DNA from: JBKPIY01 sp046730475 | GTDB taxonomy: Bacteria > Actinomycetota > Thermoleophilia > Solirubrobacterales > 70-9 | NCBI GenBank assembly: GCA_046730475.1 | Contig: JBKPIY010000033.1 | Coordinates: forward strand, 1 to 29,413 | Direction of reading: 5' to 3' | Length of the DNA: 29,413 nucleotides | Shown: one piece after another, positions 23,016 through 29,413 of the stretch | Layout of the letters: each line of letters begins with the position of its first letter | Numbering within the stretch: the first letter of the stretch is position 1 | Program-made: the position numbers and the translations under genes | Notes under the pieces: generated by a model | The model's database searches: none | Told to the model about the DNA's origin: nothing | Seen by the model: only the letters and a program-made list of their open reading frames with translations

Positions 23016-23720
23016 TCAGCGCCGGGTCCGCTCCCGCTGGCGCGAGGCGACCAGCAGCGCCCGCACCCTGGCGGCGAGGTGGGGCCGGTCCAGCTCACCG
23101 AGGGTGACGTTCTCGAGCACGCCGCCAGGGTAGACGTACAGGTAGGTCGGGCAGACGGCGATCCGGTAGAGGTTGCTGAGGGCGCCGTCGGAGTCGAGCC
23201 CGACCGGGTGGGTCCAGCCGTGCTGTGCGATCAGGTTCCTCACCTCGTTGCGGGAGTCGCGCACGTCGATCGAGAGGAAGTTCGCTCGGCGGCGAAACTG
23301 CCTGTAGACGGCCTCGAAGGTGTCCTCGGTCGTCGCGCAATCGGTCCCGCGCGTGAACCAGAACGAAAGCACCAGCGGCCGGTCGAACAGGTCGCAGACC
23401 CGGATCGCTCCGTTCACCTCGATCTCGCAGGCGGGGATCCGCCGCTCCGAAGAGGGGCACGGGATCGCCGACACCGAGCAGTCGTCCTGGGCTATGTTGG
23501 CGTCGCCGGCGAGCTCGCTGCGCGCGTCGGGAACCGCGAACCCCGGGAGCGGCTCGCCGGCGTCGGCGGGCTTGAGCGCCCCGCCGTGCCGGCTGGTGAG
23601 GGCGTTGATCCCGGCGACCGCGATCAGGGCGATGAAGGCCATTCCGACCAGGAGCGTGTAGAGGCCGCTCGTCCGCGGGGCCCAAGCCCGGGGGCGGCGA
23701 CCGTCGCCGTCTTCGGCCAT
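23016..23720 (-). CDS. Membrane-anchored thioredoxin-fold protein without CxxC
   Basis: 234-residue protein with one N-terminal membrane segment (about 20-41, LYTLLVGMAFIALIAVAGIN) and an outside-facing TlpA/AhpC-like thioredoxin domain: PLVLSFWFTRGTDCATTEDT, FLSIDVRDSRNEVRNLI, HGWTHPVGLDSDG and a cis-Pro-type CPTYLYVYPGG. The active site keeps one Cys (Cys128, GTDC) instead of CxxC. Extra cysteines at 81, 88, 98 and 109 lie in the linker ahead of the domain. It could be a peroxiredoxin-like or cytochrome-maturation-type protein. The ATG follows TAGCTT by 6 bases with no Shine-Dalgarno sequence. Confidence 0.82.
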   Translation of the reverse strand: MAEDGDGRRPRAWAPRTSGLYTLLVGMAFIALIAVAGINALTSRHGGALKPADAGEPLPGFAVPDARSELAGDANIAQDDCSVSAIPCPSSERRIPACEIEVNGAIRVCDLFDRPLVLSFWFTRGTDCATTEDTFEAVYRQFRRRANFLSIDVRDSRNEVRNLIAQHGWTHPVGLDSDGALSNLYRIAVCPTYLYVYPGGVLENVTLGELDRPHLAARVRALLVASRQRERTRR

Positions 23721-23726
23721 GCCCAG

Positions 23727-23732
23727 AAGCTA
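23727..23732 (-). promoter_or_regulatory. -10 box of a leaderless promoter for the thioredoxin-fold gene
   Basis: TAGCTT on the minus strand, 6 bases before the ATG at 23720, lying between the large MMPL gene's stop and this start. Confidence 0.4.
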
Positions 23733-23749
23733 GCCGACGGGTGGGGCGC

Positions 23750-26431
23750 TCAGCCCCCCGTCTCGCCGGGGCGCGGCGCCGCCGCCGCCGGTCGCCGCCG
23801 GACCGGCAGGGGGAAGCCCTCCTCGGCCCAGACGAGGACGGCGGGGAGCACCAGGAGGACCCCGCCGAGCGCCACCGCGAGGTCCGCGACGGTCACCAGG
23901 CCGAAGTCACGCAGCATCCGGATGTCGGTGGCAGCAAGGGCGGCGAACCCGGCGATCACGGTCGCGCCCGAGGCGAGGACGGCGGCGCCGGTCCGGGCGT
24001 AGGTGCGACGAAGCGCCTCGCCGACCGAGCGCCCGGCCGATCGCTCGCCCTGGTAACGGGCCGAGAGCAGGACGCTGAACTCGGTCGCGATCGCGATCAC
24101 CAGCGCGCCGAGGGTGGCCGACATCGGGTTGAGCGAGACGTGCATGGCGGCGATCAGGAGCGCCGACCAGCCCGTCGCGAGGACGATCGGGATCAGCGGC
24201 ACGAGGACCCGGCGCAGGGACCGGTAGACGCAGAGCAGCGCCAAGGCGACCGCGGCGAGCCCCACCGGGGGAAGCCACCAGCGGCTGCGGGAGAGATCGG
24301 CGTTGGCGGCGGCCGCGAGCACCGGCAAACCGGCGAGCTCGACCCGGGTCCCCGGCGGAGGGGCGGGGCCCCCGGGCGGATCGATCTGGGAGCGGACGTC
24401 GTCGATCAGCCGCTGCTGCTGATCGAGCGGCTGCACCCGGATCCCGAAGGCGAGGTTCGCGGTGTCGCCCGCGCCCCCGGTGAGCGCGTTGCGGGTCACT
24501 ACCAGCTGGGAGAGCGGCCCGACCGACTCGATCAGCTGGTTGATCTGGGCCGAGCTCGCCACCGCCCCACCATGAGTTTGGGGGACGAAGTCGGAGAGCG
24601 AGAACAGCGGGCATAGATCCGCCTGATGGCAGTTGGCGGCGGTGCCGCTGAACCCGTGGCGGGCGAGGACGCGCGCCTGGAAGGAGCGCATCCAGCCGAT
24701 CACCGCCGGGTCGGTGAGGTCGCTGGAGCGGACCACCACGTCTAGCTCGCCCGACACCCCGGTCTCGTCTTGGAGCTCGTTCACGTCCTTCAGCGCCGGG
24801 AGGCCCGAGGGGGCGAGATCGCGGATGTCGGAGACCACGTCGGTGCCGGCGCCCGCCACCCAGCCGCAGGCGGCGAGGACGGTCGCCGCCGCCAGGACGC
24901 GCCCGGGGTTGGCGATCGTGACCGCGAGCGCCCGCTTCCCGACGGCGCGGATCCTGGCCCCGGCGACGGCCCGCCGGGCGCTCAATCGCCGTCCCATCCC
25001 TCCGCGCGCTCCACCGCCGGCCGGGGCGCGGCCCTGTCGCCACCCCGCCAGGGCGAGGGCGGCGAAGCCGCCGGTGGCGGCGAGGGCGAGGGCGATCGCC
25101 ACCCCGGCGACGAGGAGGAGGCCGAAGGAGCGAACCATCGGGATCGGCGACAGCGCCAGGGCGGCGAAGCCGGCGGCGGTCGCCAGGCAGGCGGTCCCGA
25201 TCACGGGGCCTCCCCGGGCGGCGGCGACGGTCGCCGCCCGCGCCGGCGCCGCCCCTTCCTCGCGGGCCTCGTTGAACCGCGCCTGGAACTGGATCGCGTA
25301 GTCGACCGCCAGGCCGATCAGCACGGGCAGGACCGCGATCGAGGCCATCGTCAGCGACCCCCCGACGGCCGAGAGCAGTCCGAAGGTGATCCCCGCTGCC
25401 GCCAGAGCGATCGCCAGCGGCAGGAGCCGGAGCGGCGGCGGGAAGATGAGCGCCAGGGTAACCGCCATCAACGCCACCGCCGCCGCCAGCAGCACCAACA
25501 GCTCCGAGCGGAGCGCCCCGGCGAGCCCGTCCACCACCGCCGGGATCCCGCTCACCACGTAGCTGCCGCCGCCCGACAGGTGAAAGCGCGGGTCCGCGAC
25601 CGCCCGCTTGAACAGCGAGATCGCGTCGTGGCGCTCCCCGTCGCTGAGGTCGGGGCGCAGCCGGATCGCGATCAGGGCCGCGTCCCGGCTGGGGAAGATG
25701 TAGGCGAACGGAGGACGGCTCTTGGGGGTGCCGGGGGGCTTGGTCGGGTCGAACACCACCCGGCTGACGAAGCTGGGGTCGTCGAGGCGCGGGAGCTGGG
25801 TGATCCCGTACCTGAGCGCCAGCTGCACGAGGCCGCTCCGGAAGCTGCCGAGCACGGCGGCTGCCGCCCGGGCGGCTGCCCGGTTCTGGGCCTTGGTCGA
25901 GAGCCCCCGCTTGGCGGCGGCGGCCTGCGCGGACGCGGCCGCGGCCCTCGCCTCGCTCTCGGCGGTCCCGACCTGCCCTCGGAGCACCTGCTGGATCTGG
26001 GCGACGCTCTCGTACAAGAAGGTCGCCGGCCCGTAGACCACCCGGCTCGGGTCGAGCTTCCCGATCTTCTCGCAGACCGAGGGCAGGGGGCGATCCCGGC
26101 GCCGCGGCAACGACGCGCCCTCCGGGCTCCCGCTGGCCAGGCAGGTCTCGAGCTCGAACAGGGGCTCGAGGTCGGGTCCGAGCACCAGCTTGCGGAGGTT
26201 CTCGCGAACGAGGATCACCGCCGCGTCGTCGCCGAACTGATCGTGAAAGCGCTGGGTCGCCTTGAACTCGGGCGATCCCGCGTCCACCAGCGTCCGCGTG
26301 CCCGCGTCGGTCGGAAGGCTCAGCGTCGCCGCCACCGCGACCGCCGCGATCGCGACCACGCCGGCGATCACGGCCCAAGGGCGCCGGACGGCGAACCCCG
26401 CCATCCGGTCGAACACCCTCCTCGCCGTCAC
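23750..26431 (-). CDS. Large MMPL/RND family transporter
   Basis: 893-residue twelve-helix exporter, longer than the one at 13301-15550. The N-terminal helix AVIAGVVAIAAVAVAATLS is followed by a large extracytoplasmic domain with an alanine-rich coil (EARAAAASAQAAAAKRGLS). The first half keeps the relay motif LIGLAVDYAIQFQARFNEA. In the second half the equivalent position reads VIAIATEFSVLLSARYQ, that is Glu-Phe in place of Asp-Tyr. Such proteins usually move lipids or hydrophobic compounds. The GTG at 26431 is 7 bases after TAATCT, consistent with a leaderless start. The thioredoxin-fold gene follows after 29 bases. Confidence 0.9.
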   Translation of the reverse strand: MTARRVFDRMAGFAVRRPWAVIAGVVAIAAVAVAATLSLPTDAGTRTLVDAGSPEFKATQRFHDQFGDDAAVILVRENLRKLVLGPDLEPLFELETCLASGSPEGASLPRRRDRPLPSVCEKIGKLDPSRVVYGPATFLYESVAQIQQVLRGQVGTAESEARAAAASAQAAAAKRGLSTKAQNRAAARAAAAVLGSFRSGLVQLALRYGITQLPRLDDPSFVSRVVFDPTKPPGTPKSRPPFAYIFPSRDAALIAIRLRPDLSDGERHDAISLFKRAVADPRFHLSGGGSYVVSGIPAVVDGLAGALRSELLVLLAAAVALMAVTLALIFPPPLRLLPLAIALAAAGITFGLLSAVGGSLTMASIAVLPVLIGLAVDYAIQFQARFNEAREEGAAPARAATVAAARGGPVIGTACLATAAGFAALALSPIPMVRSFGLLLVAGVAIALALAATGGFAALALAGWRQGRAPAGGGARGGMGRRLSARRAVAGARIRAVGKRALAVTIANPGRVLAAATVLAACGWVAGAGTDVVSDIRDLAPSGLPALKDVNELQDETGVSGELDVVVRSSDLTDPAVIGWMRSFQARVLARHGFSGTAANCHQADLCPLFSLSDFVPQTHGGAVASSAQINQLIESVGPLSQLVVTRNALTGGAGDTANLAFGIRVQPLDQQQRLIDDVRSQIDPPGGPAPPPGTRVELAGLPVLAAAANADLSRSRWWLPPVGLAAVALALLCVYRSLRRVLVPLIPIVLATGWSALLIAAMHVSLNPMSATLGALVIAIATEFSVLLSARYQGERSAGRSVGEALRRTYARTGAAVLASGATVIAGFAALAATDIRMLRDFGLVTVADLAVALGGVLLVLPAVLVWAEEGFPLPVRRRPAAAAPRPGETGG

Positions 26432-26438
26432 CGCGATG

Positions 26439-26444
26439 AGATTA
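26439..26444 (-). promoter_or_regulatory. -10 box of a leaderless promoter for the large MMPL gene
   Basis: TAATCT on the minus strand ends 7 bases before the GTG at 26431. Confidence 0.45.
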
Positions 26445-26520
26445 GGGCCCCGGATCGCCCGGCGCGTCGGTCGGGCGCCGCGACCTGTCCGCCGTAATCA
26501 GCCGGAACGCCCGGCGCCCG

Positions 26521-26718
26521 CTACCGGTCCATCGCGCTACTCGGCGGCTCGGCGAGGCTTGGCAGCCTCTCGGGGAAGCGCGGCAACCCGTCATCTGGAA
26601 TCGGCTCCCAGGCCGCAGCGTATGCGACGAACTGGTGGACGCTCGGCCGGATCCCGGGATCCTCGTCAAGCGCGCCCATCCGCACGCTTATCAGCGCGGG
26701 GTTCTCGGTACCGCTTCC
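26521..26718 (-). pseudogene. C-terminal fragment of a GFA/CENP-V-type protein
   Basis: An open frame of about 65 codons without a proper start. It reads NPALISVRMGALDEDPGIRP, then HQFVAYAAAWEPIPDDGLPR and FPERLPS, the usual tail of glutathione-dependent formaldehyde-activating (GFA) family proteins. The Cys-rich zinc-binding N-terminal part is missing. It follows directly, in the same frame, on the stop of the broken epimerase, so the two remnants were joined by a deletion or rearrangement. Confidence 0.6.
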
Positions 26719-27289
26719 TCAGCACGTTGCGGCGAGCGTCACCCCCTCGCCAAAGCGCGGGTCGTGCGGCCCCCAGACGGCCGCCGGCATCACGCTCACG
26801 ATGGGCGCGCCGAGAGCCTGGTACCTGCGGGCCACCAGCTCCGAATCCGCCTTGGACCGGCAATACGCCCACCGAGGCCGCCCCACCGGCGAGTCGGGAG
26901 TGAGGACCTCCCCGTCGGCCGGCGGCAGCAGCGCCAGCTCGCTCGACACGTGCACGATCGGGTCAAGCCCGAGCCGGTGGGCGGAGCCGAGCACGATGTC
27001 GGTGCCCCGAACGTTCACCGAGCGCATTTCTGCGGCCTTGCGGGGGTCCAATGAAAAGACCGATGCAGCGTGCAGGACCGCCTCGCACCCCTGGAGCGCA
27101 CCCTCGACCGCGGCGGGCTCGGTCACATCGCCGATCGCCGTCTCGACCCCGTCGACGCCGAGCGGCCCGAGCGTGGCGCCAATCCCGTCCGGAGATCTCG
27201 CCAGGACCCGAATCCGATGCCCGGCCCGCGCCAGCGCCGCGATCGAGTGCGGGAGCCGACGTACCCCCCGTTCCTCCGGTGACCAGCAC
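26719..27289 (-). pseudogene. Broken NAD-dependent epimerase/dehydratase
   Basis: Remnant of an atypical short-chain dehydrogenase. The Rossmann start VLVTGGTG (from GTG 27289) and the following GYVGS and HSIAALARAGHRIRVLARS pieces lie in three frames, caused by indels around the C6 run at 27264-27269 and near 27250. After that the frame is clean: AIGDVTEPAAVEGALQGCEA, VLHAASVFSLD, NVRGTDIVL, VHVSSELALL and a catalytic-type YCRSK (Tyr-x-x-x-Lys spacing). It ends abruptly after GPHDPRFGEGVTLAAT, at about 190 of roughly 320 expected residues, where the GFA fragment begins. Damage at both ends makes a real pseudogene likely. Confidence 0.75.
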
Positions 27290-27319
27290 GAGCAATGCTC
27301 AGACACCTCGCAGTTCGCT

Positions 27320-27353
27320 GTGGGGATGCCGCTGTCTTGATGGCATCCCCCAC
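27320..27353. repeat. Hairpin inverted repeat
   Basis: GTGGGGATGCC (27320-27330) and GGCATCCCCCAC (27342-27353) pair over 11 bases with one bulge and an 11-base loop. It lies upstream of the epimerase remnant on the minus strand, in a gap of about 200 bases (27290-27503) where I find no gene. Confidence 0.5.
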
Positions 27354-27503
27354 TTGCTATCGATTTGAGACTACACCGCCCCTGACCCCGTTACGCGGGG
27401 CTGCTCACGATCGGTGGCTACGCGCGCGGCCGGCAGGTGAACACGGAGCCGGGCAGCGCCCGGGAAGCAAGACGGAGAGGGCTTCGAAACGGCGCCGGGA
27501 CGG

Positions 27504-28856
27504 TCACGGGAGCGGCGGGATGTTCTGGTTGCGGTGAAGGACGTTGTCCGGGTCGTATCGGGTCTTGAGCGCTCGGAGGCGGGCGAAGGATTCGTCGCCG
27601 AAGGCGGCGCGGACGCGCTCGAGCGGCTCGTCCGCCTGCATGTAGTTGGCGTAGCCGCCGCCGACGGACCACGGCTCGATAGCCGCCGCCGTCTCGCGCG
27701 CCCAGGCGATGTGCTGCTCGTCGAGGGCGGGGTCGAGCCAGCTCGCCATCACGCTGACGTTGAAGGCCGCGTCCCGGTAGCCGAGGGCCGCGGTGGCCGG
27801 GTCGACGTCCTTCGGCGCCCCGCGCAGGGACTCGATCAGGATCGCGCCGGGCGGCCGGCCCAGCGCGACCATGCGCCGGAGCAGCTCGTCGACCAGCTCG
27901 TCCGGGAGCTCACGCACGAAGTGGCCCTTCCAGTAGTTCCGGTCGACCCCGTAGCCGGGATCGAACACGCGCTGCTGGTCGAGGAAGGTCTGGGGGCGCA
28001 CCCCGTCGTTGACGAGTCCCGGGGCGGAGCGCAGGGCGCGCAGCTCCTCGGGATCCGCGCCCGAGCCCGTGTAGCAGGGCACGACGACCAGGGTTGGGAC
28101 GAGCGACTGATCGAGCGTGAGCTGTGCCTGGCAGCTGAGATCGCGCCCCGCGCGCGCATCGACGTCGCGGAAGTTGCGAAGGGCCTCTCGGACCCCGGCG
28201 CCCTCGTACTCGAGGCGGCCGCCGACCACCGACTCGAGCGGATGGAGCCGAAACTCGAGCCGCGTCGCGACGCCGAAGTTGCCGCCGCCGCCTCGAAGCC
28301 CCCAGAGGAGCTCGGGGTTGTCCTCGGCGCCCGCGCGAACCACCTCCCCGTCCGGAGTGACCAGCTCGGCCCCGACGAGGTTGTCGCAGGTGAGGCCGTG
28401 CTGGGCGGTCAGGTGCCCTATCCCTCCCCCGAGGGCCAGGCCAGCGACACCGGTTGAGCCGACCACCCCTCCGGGGGTGACCAGGCCGTGGGCCTGGGTC
28501 GCCGCGTCGAAGTCGAGCCAGGTCGCGCCGCCCTCGGAGCGGGCGATCCGCGCATCGGCGTCGACATCGACGCCCCGCATCCGGGAGAGATCGATCACCA
28601 AGCCGCCGTCGACCGCGCAATGCCCGGCGGGGTTGTGACCGCCACCGCGGACGGCCACCTCCAGCCCTTGCGCCCGCGCGAATGCCAGGGCGGCCGCAAC
28701 GTCCGCGGCGCTGAGGCAGCGGGCGATCGCGGCCGGCCGCCGGTCGATCAGCAAGTTGAAGCAGAGGCGCGCCTCCTCGTACTCGCCGTCCGAGGTGGCG
28801 AGCACGTCGCCGGCCAGCGAGCGGCGTAGGTCAATCAGGCCCTCTTGCGGGTTCAT
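27504..28856 (-). CDS. FAD-linked oxidase, berberine bridge enzyme type
   Basis: 450-residue flavoprotein oxidase. The PCMH-type FAD domain carries VRGGGHNPAGH, whose His74 is the expected covalent FAD anchor, then GLVTPGGVVGSTGVAGLALG and GGGIGHLTAQHGLTCDNLVG. The substrate domain and the C-terminal BBE tail RYDPDNVLHRNQNIPPLP are complete, so the enzyme looks functional. Members oxidise sugars, alcohols or secondary metabolites; the substrate is not deducible. The ATG at 28856 overlaps the stop of a small upstream ORF as ATGA, suggesting coupled translation. Confidence 0.9.
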   Translation of the reverse strand: MNPQEGLIDLRRSLAGDVLATSDGEYEEARLCFNLLIDRRPAAIARCLSAADVAAALAFARAQGLEVAVRGGGHNPAGHCAVDGGLVIDLSRMRGVDVDADARIARSEGGATWLDFDAATQAHGLVTPGGVVGSTGVAGLALGGGIGHLTAQHGLTCDNLVGAELVTPDGEVVRAGAEDNPELLWGLRGGGGNFGVATRLEFRLHPLESVVGGRLEYEGAGVREALRNFRDVDARAGRDLSCQAQLTLDQSLVPTLVVVPCYTGSGADPEELRALRSAPGLVNDGVRPQTFLDQQRVFDPGYGVDRNYWKGHFVRELPDELVDELLRRMVALGRPPGAILIESLRGAPKDVDPATAALGYRDAAFNVSVMASWLDPALDEQHIAWARETAAAIEPWSVGGGYANYMQADEPLERVRAAFGDESFARLRALKTRYDPDNVLHRNQNIPPLP

Positions 28857-28990
28857 TGTCCGCCCACCGCCACCGACTCGTCCGCCGAGAAGTCGAACTC
28901 GTCGAGCCGCTCGCGGATCGCACGCACCGAGGTCGACTCGATCATCCCGTCGATGCCGTTAGCGGTTGTCACAAGATCGCCATCCACCAT
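28853..28990 (-). CDS. Small ORF coupled to the FAD-linked oxidase
   Basis: 45 codons from ATG 28990: begins MVDGDLVTTANGIDGMIEST, with a helical middle (SVRAIRERLDEFDFS) and an acidic end (ADESVAVGGQ). Codon third positions are about 80% GC with AT-richer second positions, as in real genes here, and the stop overlaps the oxidase ATG (ATGA). The frame is open a further 17 codons upstream to a TGA, with a GTG at 28993 as an alternative start. Not recognised; it could be a true small protein or the tail of a truncated gene. Confidence 0.45.
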   Translation of the reverse strand: MVDGDLVTTANGIDGMIESTSVRAIRERLDEFDFSADESVAVGGQ

Positions 28991-29074
28991 CACGATTCCG
29001 GTTCGAGGACCCGAGAACAGAAGCAGATCGGTCAGGGATCATGCAGCCTGCCCTGGTGGTGTGTCCGCCGCTTC

Positions 29075-29150
29075 GTGATGCCGACCCCGGAGCGGGGGCG
29101 CTACTCCGTCCGGTGATCCCGACCCCGGAGCAGGGGCGCTACTGCGTCCG
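29075..29150. repeat. Two-copy 38-bp tandem repeat with internal hairpins
   Basis: Copies at 29075-29112 and 29113-29150 differ at 3 of 38 positions. Each holds a CCCC...GGGG hairpin (CCCCG-GAG-CGGGG in the first). The pair begins 4 bases beyond the stop of the minus-strand gene at 29155 and may act as its terminator. Confidence 0.7.
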
Positions 29151-29154
29151 CGAC

Positions 29155-29413
29155 CTAAGTTCGCAGGCAGTAGCCGTAGGCGGTGAAGCGTTCAGCGGGG
29201 CCGAAGTAGCCGAAGCCGGCGGCCGACCAGCTGCCGTTGCGGTTCAGGGAGCCGCCCGCGAACAGGGCCGCCAGCGATCCGTTCGCGCTGAACCCCCCGG
29301 CGGTCAGCCGGCGACCGGGCGGGCAGGGCGGGGTCGTCGCCTTGGCGGACCCGCCGACGGGGACCGCGGTCGAGGCCGACACCCGGGCGAGCAGGGGGCG
29401 GTCGCTGCCGACG
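29155..29413 (-). CDS. C-terminus of a probable secreted protein, 5' part outside the window
   Basis: The frame is open from the right edge to TAG at 29155-29157, giving 85 residues. The segment CPPGRRLTAGGFSANG, then NRNGSWSAAGFGYFGP and a terminal FTAYGYCLRT follows a pattern known from extracellular actinobacterial proteins, where a Cys in C-P-x-G and a Cys near the end (AYxYC) probably form a disulfide around a GGF-W core. Function unknown. A GTG at 29382 could be a start but the preceding codons (VGSDRPLLAR) look coding as well, so the gene most likely continues beyond the window. Confidence 0.6.
   Translation of the reverse strand, partial: VGSDRPLLARVSASTAVPVGGSAKATTPPCPPGRRLTAGGFSANGSLAALFAGGSLNRNGSWSAAGFGYFGPAERFTAYGYCLRT

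Noticed and set aside
24770..26497. A 575-codon plus-strand frame opposite the large MMPL gene
   Set aside because: Its product is dominated by Gly, Arg, Asp, Gln and His with no motifs; the minus-strand MMPL reading has full family structure.
26719..27289. The epimerase as the missing CerR-like reductase of the ceramide pathway
   Set aside because: It is 6.5 kb away, broken at both ends and resembles a generic NAD-dependent epimerase, so it cannot support the pathway.
27384..27405. CCTGACCCC resembling the end of the palindromic element at 18826-18925, followed by a short CCCCG/CGGGG hairpin
   Set aside because: Only 9 bases match, with no partner end in reach; chance is likely in this composition.
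29075..29150. Possible CRISPR repeats
   Set aside because: Two adjacent copies with no spacer between them, and no cas genes.

Overview
The window reads as chromosomal DNA of a very GC-rich actinobacterium. The actinobacterial-type integration host factor at 20410-20796, the frequent GTG starts, the many start codons lying 6-7 bases after a TANNNT -10 box (leaderless genes), and the mix of families (DUF2203, MMPL pairs, cyclase-AAA-TPR regulator) all fit. The class Thermoleophilia (Solirubrobacterales or relatives) is my best guess, but it is an inference from general family resemblance, not a measured result. I see no rRNA, tRNA, CRISPR array, transposase gene or phage module.

Layout. 1-3412: the C-terminal bulk of a huge class III cyclase/AAA ATPase/TPR regulator, cut by the left edge. 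3637-4965: a tight overlapping operon (EVE-domain protein, DUF2203 protein, four-helix membrane protein) ended by a hairpin terminator. 5074-5679: an alpha/beta hydrolase that appears to have lost its nucleophile elbow through an in-frame internal deletion. 5699-6741 (minus): PPK2 polyphosphate kinase and a small membrane protein. 6908-9225: a MoxR ATPase and CoxE-like VWA protein pair. 9318-9779 (minus): a CYTH-domain protein. 9838-12655: a TPP riboswitch and a three-gene ABC importer of the ThiXYZ/NMT1 type, a thiamine-precursor uptake operon. 12684-15550: a MarR regulator divergent from an MMPL/RND exporter with a 17-bp palindromic operator between them.

15604-16822 holds decayed genes: an internal fragment of a RibD-C/dihydrofolate-reductase-like protein, and an AlkA-type DNA glycosylase broken by two single-base indels that cancel in frame. 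16826-20183: a small membrane protein, a PEBP/YbhB protein, and a divergent pair made of a GNAT-fold protein and a serine palmitoyltransferase-like alpha-oxoamine synthase, with a palindromic MITE-like element directly against the synthase start codon. This pair is the best candidate for something new: it resembles the first and second acylation steps of bacterial ceramide synthesis.

20410-20796: actinobacterial IHF with a clear promoter and strong ribosome binding site. 22276-20821 (minus): a three-gene membrane-associated operon whose last gene carries two 1-base insertions. 22346-26431 (minus): a B3/B4-domain protein, a membrane-anchored thioredoxin-fold protein without CxxC, and a large second MMPL protein. 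26521-27289 (minus): a broken NAD-dependent epimerase joined to the tail of a GFA-family protein. 27504-28990 (minus): a BBE-type FAD-linked oxidase preceded by a translationally coupled small ORF. 29075-29413: a two-copy 38-bp repeat and the C-terminus of a probably secreted protein running off the right edge. Several breaks lie at homopolymer runs, so assembly error and real decay both need to be considered.
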